This document shows positions 44,282-51,585 of a stretch of 64,000 nucleotides of DNA, in pieces (the stretch's first letter is position 1; each line of letters opens with the position of its first letter). The translations under genes and the position numbers were made by a program. The stretch is taken from contig NZ_CP031466.1 of assembly GCF_003368325.1 (NCBI RefSeq), forward strand, positions 2,170,001 to 2,234,000, read 5' to 3'. The notes beneath the pieces were generated by a model. The model saw nothing but the letters and a program-made list of their open reading frames with translations. It made no database searches and was not told the DNA's origin. The stretch is from Paraburkholderia caffeinilytica (lineage in GTDB: Bacteria; Pseudomonadota; Gammaproteobacteria; Burkholderiales; Burkholderiaceae).

Positions 44282-45063
44282 AGCGCTATCTCACACACAG
44301 TAGTCAGCGTATTGCTCAACGTGCCGATCCCGTCGACCGAGATCGTCACCGTCGCGCCGTCCTTGATCGAACCAACGCCGACCGACGTGCCGCACGCAAT
44401 CACATCGCCCGGCTCGAGCGTTAAGTCCTGTGAAATCAGACTCACCTGCTCGGCAGGCGAAAACACCATATCGGCGAGCGGATAGTTCTGCCGCTCCACA
44501 TCGTCGAGCATCGTCACAAGATGCGCTTCGCGCCAGTCGAAACCGGAGACGATCGAGGGCCCGATGCAGCAGAACGTATCGAAGCCCTTTGCGCGGCACC
44601 ATTGCGGGAAGTGCGGATTTTCGTTCAGCAGATCGGCTGCGGTCACATCATTGACCAGGGTGTAGCCGAAGATCGATTCCGCGGCCTCTTCGACACTCGC
44701 GTCACGACAGCGCCGCCCGATAACGATGCCGAGTTCACCTTCGTAGACGATCTTGCCCGCGTAGCTGAGCGGCCGACGGATCGGTTCACCCGAACCGATC
44801 ACCGAACCCGCCGGCTTCAGCAGAAACAGCGGATGCGCCGGCACGGGCTTGTCGAGCTTCGCCGCGAGCGCGTGATAGTTATTCCACAACGCGACGATCT
44901 TGCCGGGCGCACAAGGCGCGAGCGGCGTGAGCGCACGTGTCGACAACACTGCGCCGGTCGGCACCGGTTGAACGAGACTCTCGTACTCGTGCAGATAGCC
45001 GCCTTCCACCCGGCCGAACACGATGCCACCGTCGCTCGACATGAAACGCATCCACGTATCCAT
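44278..45063 (-). CDS. Fumarylacetoacetate hydrolase family protein
   Basis: A 261-residue FAH-fold protein. The metal-binding acidic residues are in YEGELGIVIG and VNDVTAADL, and the tail GDVIACGTSVGVGSIKDG is typical. The family includes C-C bond hydrolases, decarboxylases and isomerases such as HpaG and oxaloacetate decarboxylase (FAHD1). Being 18 bp after frc suggests a dicarboxylate or oxaloacetate-related reaction, but this is inference. Confidence 0.87.
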   Translation of the reverse strand: MDTWMRFMSSDGGIVFGRVEGGYLHEYESLVQPVPTGAVLSTRALTPLAPCAPGKIVALWNNYHALAAKLDKPVPAHPLFLLKPAGSVIGSGEPIRRPLSYAGKIVYEGELGIVIGRRCRDASVEEAAESIFGYTLVNDVTAADLLNENPHFPQWCRAKGFDTFCCIGPSIVSGFDWREAHLVTMLDDVERQNYPLADMVFSPAEQVSLISQDLTLEPGDVIACGTSVGVGSIKDGATVTISVDGIGTLSNTLTTVCEIAL

Positions 45064-45081
45064 ACATCGCTCCTTGAGCTT

Positions 45082-46329
45082 TCAAATCGCGCCGGCGGTC
45101 CGCAATGCACTGATCTGCTCGGGCGAGTAGCCGAGTTCAGCCATCACTTCATCGGTATGTTCACCCAGCAGGGGCGAGCGTTTGACTTCAGTCGGGCTAT
45201 CCGACAGCTTGATAGGATTGCCAACCGTCAGATACTTGCCGCGAGTCGGGTGATCCACTTCGACAATCGTGCCGGTTTTGCGCAGCGACGGTTCTTCGGC
45301 GATTTCCTTCATCGAGAGAATCGGCCCGCAAGGAATGTCGTATTTGTTCAGAATCTGCATGGCCTCGAACTTGGTCTTGGTCATGGTCCAGCGTTCGATC
45401 TCGGCAAAGATGTCCTTCAGATGCGGCAAGCGCGCGGCGGGTGTCGCGTAGTTCGGATCGGTAGCCCACTCTTCCTTGCCGATCACGTTGCAGATCTTCG
45501 CCCACACCGGCGCCTGAGTGATGAAGTAGATATACGCATTCGGGTCCGTCTCCCAACCCTTGCACTTCAGAATCCAGCCCGGCTGGCCGCCGCCCGACGC
45601 ATTCCCCGCGCGCGGCACCGCTTCACCGAACGTCCCGTTCGGATATTGCGGATACTCTTTCATCGTGCCGGTGCGTTCGAGCCGCTGCTGGTCGCGCAGC
45701 TTCACCCGGCACAGGTTGAGCACGCCGTCCTGCATCGCGGCGAGCACCTTCTGACCACGGCCGGTTTGCGTGCGCTGATACAGCGCCGTGACAATGCCCA
45801 GCGCCAGATGCAAGCCCGTGCCGCTGTCGCCGATCTGCGCACCGCTCACCACCGGCGGACCGTCGTCGAAACCGGTGGTCGAGGCCGCGCCGCCCGCGCA
45901 TTGCGCAACGTTCTCGTAGACCTTGCAATCCTCGTAAGGACCCGGGCCGAAGCCCTTCACGGAAGCCACGATCATGCGCGGGTTCAACGCCTGAATCCGC
46001 TCCCACGTAAAGCCCATCCGGTCCAGCGCGCCCGGCGCAAAATTCTCCACCAGCACGTCGCATTTCTGGATCATCGCCTCGAGCACCAGTTTGCCTTCCG
46101 GGTTCTTGGTGTCGATCGTGACCGAGCGCTTGTTGTGATTGAGCATCGTGAAATACAAGCTGTCCACGTCGGGAATATCCCGCAGCTGCTCACGCGTGAT
46201 GTCGCCGGCGCCGGCCCGCTCCACCTTGATCACGTCCGCGCCGAACCACGCGAGCAACTGCGTGCAGGTCGGTCCCGATTGCACATGTGTGAAATCGAGA
46301 ATTCGCACGCCGTCGAGTGCTTTGCTCAT
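45082..46329 (-). CDS. frc: Formyl-CoA:oxalate CoA-transferase
   Basis: A 415-residue class III CoA-transferase. [27 protein letters not shown] at the N-terminus, catalytic Asp168 in [14 protein letters not shown], and the flexible glycine loop SGGGQPGW near residue 260 match characterised Frc/YfdW enzymes in length and motifs. It moves CoA from formyl-CoA to oxalate, giving oxalyl-CoA for decarboxylation. The usual partner, oxalyl-CoA decarboxylase (oxc), is not in the window. Its promoter region carries two GntR-like sites. Confidence 0.93.
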   Translation of the reverse strand: MSKALDGVRILDFTHVQSGPTCTQLLAWFGADVIKVERAGAGDITREQLRDIPDVDSLYFTMLNHNKRSVTIDTKNPEGKLVLEAMIQKCDVLVENFAPGALDRMGFTWERIQALNPRMIVASVKGFGPGPYEDCKVYENVAQCAGGAASTTGFDDGPPVVSGAQIGDSGTGLHLALGIVTALYQRTQTGRGQKVLAAMQDGVLNLCRVKLRDQQRLERTGTMKEYPQYPNGTFGEAVPRAGNASGGGQPGWILKCKGWETDPNAYIYFITQAPVWAKICNVIGKEEWATDPNYATPAARLPHLKDIFAEIERWTMTKTKFEAMQILNKYDIPCGPILSMKEIAEEPSLRKTGTIVEVDHPTRGKYLTVGNPIKLSDSPTEVKRSPLLGEHTDEVMAELGYSPEQISALRTAGAI

Positions 46330-46432
46330 GTCATGTCTCCTGATCAGTCAGTTGTGTGCAACGGTTATCGACCGACGCGCCCGCCTCGATAGCGTCCGCT
46401 CGCGCGGATGCTTGGTTGGCTTCGATACATAC

Positions 46433-46448
46433 GGTATGTGATATATCA
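46433..46448 (+). promoter_or_regulatory. Candidate GntR operator 1 upstream of frc
   Basis: GGTATGTGATATATCA, containing the perfect palindrome TGATATATCA (46439-46448), about 105 bp upstream of the frc start. Its exact reverse complement recurs at 46596-46611. Confidence 0.65.
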
Positions 46449-46595
46449 GATTCAATCAAGCGCGATCTCAAAATTTGGCTGCTTCTGGGTTCCTGCCCTA
46501 AACGCCTGCGCGGCCTACATTGCAGCCAAATAACACTGTGCCGGTCTGCTCGATTCGAGGGAAAACACTGAGATGCTGCTCGCTTCAGTCGCATT

Positions 46596-46611
46596 TGATA
46601 TATCACATACC
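46596..46611 (-). promoter_or_regulatory. Candidate GntR operator 2 upstream of frc
   Basis: TGATATATCACATACC is the reverse complement of the site at 46433-46448; the centres are 157 bp apart, close to 15 helical turns, which would allow looping. Confidence 0.65.
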
Positions 46612-46801
46612 ATATTTCAACGACCGTCAAGCTGGGCGTATCCCCACTCCAAGGTGACGACTAGCAAGGAAAAATGGCGAACGCCCATGAGCACAGGCCG
46701 AAGACGCCGGCTGAATGCGGCGTCGGGGAGATGATTCCGGTGACACGGTGTTGGGCCATTTTCTTGCCCAACGCCGCTCACGCATGGGGATCGGAAAAAC
46801 A

Positions 46802-46835
46802 AAAAAGCCCGCGGTGTCATCACTGCGGGCTTTTT
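46802..46835. terminator. Bidirectional Rho-independent terminator after the GntR gene
   Basis: GCCCGC (46807-46812) and GCGGGC (46825-46830) pair, with AAAAAA on the left and TTTTT on the right, so it can work on both strands. It ends the minus-strand GntR transcript. Confidence 0.85.
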
Positions 46836-46870
46836 CCATCGGTTGCGCCGAACAGGCGCCTAAGCAGCCA

Positions 46871-47590
46871 TCAATCCAGAAAATCGCAATTCGCTTCGAC
46901 GAACGTCGCCAGATCGAGCGAATGCTGGCGTGTCAGCCGCTCGGCCAGTTCGGTATCGCGCTGCTCCAGCGCCTCGATAATGCGCAGGTGGTCGACGATC
47001 GAACGCGACGCGCGGTCGCTTTGCGAAATGGTCATGCGGCGAATCGCCCGCACGTGGATGAAGATGTTCTTGATCGTGTCGAGAATGATCTGCGACTTCG
47101 ACAGCTCGACGATCGCCTGATGAAACGCGATGTTGGCGTCGGAATACTCGGCGATGTGCTCGGCCGGCGTAGCGTCGCGGAAATTGTCGAACATGTGGCG
47201 CAGGCGGGCGATTTCCTCGTCTGTGGCGTGCAGCGTGGCCAGGCGCGCAGCCATGCTTTCGAGCGCCGCCCACATCTGGATCATTTCGACGATTTCACGC
47301 TTGCTCTTACGCACGATATAGATGCCGCGCCGCGGCACCATGCGCAGAAAACCTTCTTGCTCAAGCAGCGTCATCGCCTCGCGCACCGGGGTGCGGCTTA
47401 CACCCAGCGATTCGCTCAGCACGCGCTCGTCGAGCCGGATTTCTTCGCGAGTCCGGTAGATATCCGCGTCAGCAATGGCCTGACGAAGCATGACATACGC
47501 CTGATCGCGCAAGCTCGCGCTCGCGCCGATCGGCTGCAACGACAACGTCAAAGGTGTGGCCACTGCTTCAGTTTGAAGTTCTGACGACAT
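46871..47590 (-). CDS. GntR-family regulator with FCD domain
   Basis: A 239-residue regulator. The winged helix-turn-helix spans LDERVLSESLGVSRTPVREAMTLLEQEGFL with wing RRGIYI. The FCD effector domain has the metal-binding pattern of Asp/His (DANIAFHQAI, then HLRIIEAL with the late RQHSLDL). FCD members often sense carboxylic acids. Three TGATATATCA-like sites nearby are probable operators, making it the likely controller of frc and the MHS transporter. It overlaps the 74-residue gene upstream. Confidence 0.9.
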   Translation of the reverse strand: MSSELQTEAVATPLTLSLQPIGASASLRDQAYVMLRQAIADADIYRTREEIRLDERVLSESLGVSRTPVREAMTLLEQEGFLRMVPRRGIYIVRKSKREIVEMIQMWAALESMAARLATLHATDEEIARLRHMFDNFRDATPAEHIAEYSDANIAFHQAIVELSKSQIILDTIKNIFIHVRAIRRMTISQSDRASRSIVDHLRIIEALEQRDTELAERLTRQHSLDLATFVEANCDFLD

Positions 47591-47792
47591 TCATCGCCTC
47601 TTGTTGAACATGCGCGCGATACGGCGCCACTGCGGTCATTCTGCCATCCTGCTCGCCCAAGCCGACGAACCGGCCATGTTGCGCTGCAAGTTGCGCAACC
47701 GGCTGCGGGATCCAGCGGGTCAGCAGAACGGTGGCGGCAGAGCCCAAACCTACGACACCCACGGCGAGCAGCGCGAGAGGAACAAATTCCAT
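47568..47792 (-). CDS. Small membrane protein preceding the GntR gene
   Basis: A 74-residue protein with an N-terminal hydrophobic helix (about residues 3-25, VPLALLAVGVVGLGSAATVLL) and a polar tail. CGGAG lies about eight bases before the ATG at 47792. It overlaps the GntR start by 23 bp, so they are co-transcribed and perhaps coupled. I recognise no family; a membrane-bound partner of the regulator or transporter is only a guess. Confidence 0.6.
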   Translation of the reverse strand: MEFVPLALLAVGVVGLGSAATVLLTRWIPQPVAQLAAQHGRFVGLGEQDGRMTAVAPYRAHVQQEAMNVVRTSN

Positions 47793-47863
47793 TTGTAACT
47801 CCGAATGATTGAGTAAAGAGATGACTCAATCATATGCTGCAACGCCGCAAAAATCAATATTCC

Positions 47864-47879
47864 GTATGTAGTATATCAG
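47864..47879. promoter_or_regulatory. Candidate GntR operator 3, upstream of the GntR and MHS genes
   Basis: GTATGTAGTATATCAG differs from the frc-site sequence GTATGTGATATATCAG at two adjacent bases. It sits in the divergent ~365-bp gap between the small membrane protein gene (start 47792) and the MHS transporter (start 48159). Confidence 0.5.
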
Positions 47880-48158
47880 TAACTGTTGTTTTTAGGATTA
47901 CACATCCAAGGTAGCACGGGCGACTCGCGGGCGGTTCCTCCGCTCGTCCGAATACATGAAGCTCCGTGTAAACGCGCAAAACGCGCGCTATGCGCGCAGT
48001 CGCGTTCGGTGATCGCGCAATTTCATCTCCGTGCGGATTGTGGGAACCGCTTCGTATCATTAACCTTCGGGGAATCCTGTGATGGGCCGCAGCGTCCCTG
48101 CCCTGCAACTGCCGCGCGCTTCCAGACAGCACCCCGAGAATTCGAAGGAGACACCGAT

Positions 48159-49487
48159 ATGAGTACCACCATCCCAGATGCGCCGAATACGGCGATCGCC
48201 GGCAATCGCGCGGCGCGCAACCAGGCACGCAAAGCGGCGCTCGGCAGCTTTGTCGGCGCCGTGGTCGACTGGTACGACTTTCTGCTGTATGGCATCGTCG
48301 CCGCGCTCGTCTTCAACGCCGAGTTCTTCCCGAAGGTCAGCCCGGCGATGGGCACACTCGCCGCATTCGCGACCTTCGGCGTCGGCTTTCTGTTCCGGCC
48401 GCTCGGCGGCTTCGTGTTCGGCCACTATGGCGACCGGCTTGGGCGCAAGCGCATGCTGGTCCTCACGGTAATGATGATGGGCCTCTCCACCGCGGCAATC
48501 GGCCTGCTGCCGGCCTTCGCCAGCATCGGCTGGTGGGCGCCGGTGCTGCTCGTCACGTTGCGCGCGATCCAGGGCTTCGCGGTCGGCGGCGAATGGGGCG
48601 GCGCGGCCTTGATGGCGGTCGAAAGCGCGCCGGAGAAGAAGAAGGCGTTCTACAGCAGCGGCGTGCAGGTCGGCTATGGCGTGGGCCTCGTGCTCTCGAC
48701 CGGGCTGGTCGCGATCATCAGCCGTTCGATGGATAACGCGTCGTTCCTGAGCTGGGGCTGGCGCCTGCCCTTCCTGTTCAGTGTGGTGCTGGTGCTGATC
48801 GCGCTGTGGATCCGCTCGAGCATGGAAGAATCGAAGGAGTTCGTCGAGAAGGTCGGTGAACGGGGCGAACGCAGCGTACGGCTGCCAATCGTCGAGGCCT
48901 TGCTGAAGCACCCCAAGGCTTTCCTGCTGATCATCGCGCTGCGTCTTGCCGAGCTGTTCACGATGTATATCGTGACGGCGTTCGCACTGAACTACTCGAC
49001 CGCGAATCTGCACATGCCGCGGGAGTTCTTCCTCTCGATCGGTCTGCTGGTCGGCGCGGTGAGCTGCGTGACGATTCCGTGCTTCGCGTGGCTTGCGGAC
49101 CGTTTCGGCCGCCGGCGCGTGTATATCGTCGGCGCGCTGGTCGGCATGCTCAGCGCGCTGCCGTTCTTCCTCGCGCTCGAAGCCCGCTCGACGGTGTGGA
49201 TCGTGGTCTTCGCGGTCATGCTCGCCAACGTCGCCCACGACATGATCGTCAGCGTGCAGCAGCCGATGTTCACCGAGCTGTTCGGCACCGAGTACCGTTA
49301 TAGCGGCGCGGGCGTGGGTTATCAGGTGGCGAGCGTGGTCGGCGGCGGCTTCACGCCGTTCATCGCGGTGGCGCTGGTCAGCTTTGCCGGCGGCTCCTGG
49401 CATCCGGTGGCGGCCTATCTGGCGATCGGCTGCCTGATCTCGGTACTGGTCGCGGCGAAGATGAAGACGGGGCGCACGGCCGCCTGA
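48159..49487 (+). CDS. MHS-family MFS transporter
   Basis: A 442-residue 12-helix transporter of the metabolite:H+ symporter group. Helix 1 has GSFVGAVVDWYDFLLYG, the loop 2-3 motif is GHYGDRLGRKRML, and RAIQGFAVGGEWGGAALM in helix 4 is characteristic. Such proteins import carboxylates or betaines such as shikimate, citrate or alpha-ketoglutarate. AAGGAG precedes the ATG at 48159, whereas an upstream extension of 91 residues is not membrane-like. A terminator follows. Confidence 0.9.
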   Translation: MSTTIPDAPNTAIAGNRAARNQARKAALGSFVGAVVDWYDFLLYGIVAALVFNAEFFPKVSPAMGTLAAFATFGVGFLFRPLGGFVFGHYGDRLGRKRMLVLTVMMMGLSTAAIGLLPAFASIGWWAPVLLVTLRAIQGFAVGGEWGGAALMAVESAPEKKKAFYSSGVQVGYGVGLVLSTGLVAIISRSMDNASFLSWGWRLPFLFSVVLVLIALWIRSSMEESKEFVEKVGERGERSVRLPIVEALLKHPKAFLLIIALRLAELFTMYIVTAFALNYSTANLHMPREFFLSIGLLVGAVSCVTIPCFAWLADRFGRRRVYIVGALVGMLSALPFFLALEARSTVWIVVFAVMLANVAHDMIVSVQQPMFTELFGTEYRYSGAGVGYQVASVVGGGFTPFIAVALVSFAGGSWHPVAAYLAIGCLISVLVAAKMKTGRTAA

Positions 49488-49507
49488 TTCCTGCCAATGA
49501 GGATTGC

Positions 49508-49555
49508 AGCGGGCCGGCGTGGCAAAGGTGCCGCGACCGGCCCGTTGGCTTTTGA
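49508..49555 (+). terminator. Probable terminator after the MHS transporter gene
   Basis: GGGCCGG (49511-49517) pairs with CCGGCCC (49537-49543), followed by GTTGGCTTTT. The loop is long and the T-run short. Confidence 0.5.
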
Positions 49556-49947
49556 ATGAACGATGGATTTCTCGCGGGTTGCGGCACTTCACACGCTACG
49601 CCCCTCCCCTGGCGCTCCGCCTTCTTGTCGATTCCCGGCGCTCGCTGCCCTGCATTCAGCTGCATTCAGTAGTCCGTTCCCGGCATGCGTGCCGCATCGC
49701 CGCATTTCGGCAAATTACGGTCGTATTTCACCAGGCTAATGCATTATGCATTTACATCTCATATTGCAAAGGCCAGATTCGCACCCTATCGTTCGACGAA
49801 ACGAGTTTTGTCTGAATTTAGCGCTCGCCATATGAAACAAGAATACATATATCGAGGCTGCATGAATCTGCATTTTTTACACCGCAGCTCTAAAGCATTA
49901 CGTAAGAAACGCCGATAACAAAGCATTCGTCACACCGGAGACCGACC
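49556..49947. promoter_or_regulatory. AT-rich leader of the second OFA transporter gene, with a palindrome
   Basis: About 390 bp, AT-rich after 49725. AATGCAT-T-ATGCATT (49738-49752) is a perfect 15-base palindrome and a possible regulator site. An 18-codon frame (49862-49918, MNLHFLHRSS...) precedes the transporter but has only a weak ribosome binding site. Confidence 0.45.
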
Positions 49948-51351
49948 ATGAGCAGCATCACCGAGCCGAGCGGGAATTCAGGCTCAGCACCATTCTTTTC
50001 CAAACAGGCCACCGTTGCGAAGCCGGGGTTTTCGCGCTGGATGGTTCCGCCCGCAGCGCTCGCCGTCCACCTTTGTATCGGTCAGGCGTATGCCTTTTCC
50101 GTGTTCAACGGTCCACTGACCAAAGTCATCGGCATTACGCAATCCGCCGCTGACGACTGGTCGCTGACGTCGCTCGGCTGGATCTTTTCGCTGGCGATCG
50201 TGTTCCTGGGTTTGTCGGCGGCGTTTGCCGGCAAGTGGCTCGAACATGTCGGGCCGCGCCGCACGATGTTTACCGCCGCGTGCTGCTTCGGCGGCGGCTT
50301 TCTGATTTCCGCGCTGGGCGTGTACCTGCATCAGATCGTGTTGCTCTATCTCGGCTACGGCGTGATCGGCGGGATCGGACTCGGCCTCGGTTATGTGTCG
50401 CCGGTGTCCACGTTGATCCGCTGGTTTCCGGACCGTCGCGGCATGGCGACCGGCATGGCGATCATGGGCTTCGGCGGCGGCGCGATGATTGCCGCGCCGT
50501 TGTCGGTGGCGTTGATGAACCACTTCCGCAGCGCGACCAGCATCGGCGTGGCCGAGACCTTCGTCGTGCTCGGCATTGCGTACTTCATCTCGATGTCGAT
50601 CGGCGCACTCGCGATCCGCGTGCCGCCGGCGGACTGGAAGCCGGCCGGCTGGACGCCGCCCGCGACCAGCCAGAAGAAGATGATTTCGCGTAACCACGTG
50701 CACATCGATCAGGCGTTGAAGACGCCGCAGTTCTATCTGATCTGGCTGGTGCTGTTCCTGAACGTGACGGCCGGCATCGGCATTCTCGGCCAGGCGTCGG
50801 TGATGATTCAGGAGAGCTTCAAGGACACGGTAACGGCGGCCGCGGCGGCCGGCTTCGTCGGCCTGCTCTCGCTGTTCAACATGGGCGGCCGTTTCGTGTG
50901 GGCCTCGGCTTCGGACTGGATCGGCCGCAAGAACACCTACTTCATCTTTTTCGCGCTCGGCGCCGTGCTGTACTACCTCGTGCCCGGCTTTGCCGCGTCC
51001 GGCCAGATCGCCCTGTTCGTGCTCGCGTACTGCGTGATCCTGTCGATGTACGGCGGCGGCTTCGCAACGGTGCCTGCATATCTCGCGGACATGTTCGGCA
51101 CGGCGTTCGTCGGCGGTATTCACGGACGCCTGCTGACCGCCTGGGCCGCGGCGGGTGTGGCGGGCCCCGTGCTGGTGAATTACATCCGCGCGTATGAAGT
51201 GGCGCACGGCGTTGCCAAGGCCGATGCCTACACGATGACGATCCACATCATGGTTGTGCTGCTGGTGATCGGTTTCGTTTGCAACCTGCTGGTCAAGCGT
51301 GTCGACGACAAGCACCACATGACCGACGCACAACTCGCCAAAGGCGCCTAA
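49948..51351 (+). CDS. OFA-family MFS transporter (oxalate/formate-antiporter-like)
   Basis: A 467-residue protein with 12 membrane segments. HLCIGQAYAFSVFNGPL in helix 1, LGYVSPVSTLIRWFPDRRGMATG, FGGGAMIAAPLS, and NMGGRFVWASASDWIGRKN are OFA-group motifs. It is distinct from the oxlT-like gene at 40495 and closer to YhjX-type members. The substrate is probably a small carboxylate. Ten bases separate it from a 42-residue gene that seems to be its companion. Confidence 0.9.
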   Translation: MSSITEPSGNSGSAPFFSKQATVAKPGFSRWMVPPAALAVHLCIGQAYAFSVFNGPLTKVIGITQSAADDWSLTSLGWIFSLAIVFLGLSAAFAGKWLEHVGPRRTMFTAACCFGGGFLISALGVYLHQIVLLYLGYGVIGGIGLGLGYVSPVSTLIRWFPDRRGMATGMAIMGFGGGAMIAAPLSVALMNHFRSATSIGVAETFVVLGIAYFISMSIGALAIRVPPADWKPAGWTPPATSQKKMISRNHVHIDQALKTPQFYLIWLVLFLNVTAGIGILGQASVMIQESFKDTVTAAAAAGFVGLLSLFNMGGRFVWASASDWIGRKNTYFIFFALGAVLYYLVPGFAASGQIALFVLAYCVILSMYGGGFATVPAYLADMFGTAFVGGIHGRLLTAWAAAGVAGPVLVNYIRAYEVAHGVAKADAYTMTIHIMVVLLVIGFVCNLLVKRVDDKHHMTDAQLAKGA

Positions 51352-51361
51352 GGAGACTCGC

Positions 51362-51490
51362 ATGTCGACCGTTCAAGCCGTTCATCCGACCAACAAGCTC
51401 AAGCTCGCCGTCTTCTGGCTGTATGTGATGGTGCCGCTGGCATGGGGCGTGTTCAACACGCTCTCGCAGGCAACGAAGCTGTTCAAGTAA
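51362..51490 (+). CDS. MFS transporter small subunit-like peptide
   Basis: A 42-residue protein: a basic N-terminus, one hydrophobic helix (LAVFWLYVMVPLAWGVFNTL) and a short tail. AAGGAG precedes the ATG at 51362. Such single-helix peptides are known to follow OFA-type transporter genes and are annotated as transporter small subunits; their action is not well defined. Confidence 0.75.
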   Translation: MSTVQAVHPTNKLKLAVFWLYVMVPLAWGVFNTLSQATKLFK

Positions 51491-51498
51491 GTATCGCG

Positions 51499-51528
51499 CC
51501 ACCCCGCACGATCGAACGTGCGGGGTGG
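51499..51528. terminator. Strong hairpin between convergent transporter and adhesin genes
   Basis: A 12-bp perfect stem CCACCCCGCACG / CGTGCGGGGTGG with an ATCGAA loop. No T-run follows on either strand, so termination would be less efficient or need Rho. Confidence 0.6.
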
Positions 51529-51585
51529 GCGAAAAGCTTGTCGACGCGTGCGCGAACTGCGCGCGCGCCTACCCTCCTTGCCCGG

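Noticed and set aside
48060..49592. 510-residue minus-strand frame opposite the MHS transporter
   Set aside because: Membrane transporter motifs are on the plus strand; the antisense translation is a charged shadow.
49862..49918. 18-codon frame before the second OFA transporter
   Set aside because: Ribosome site is weak, peptide is short and basic without known match; kept only as a note in the leader entry.
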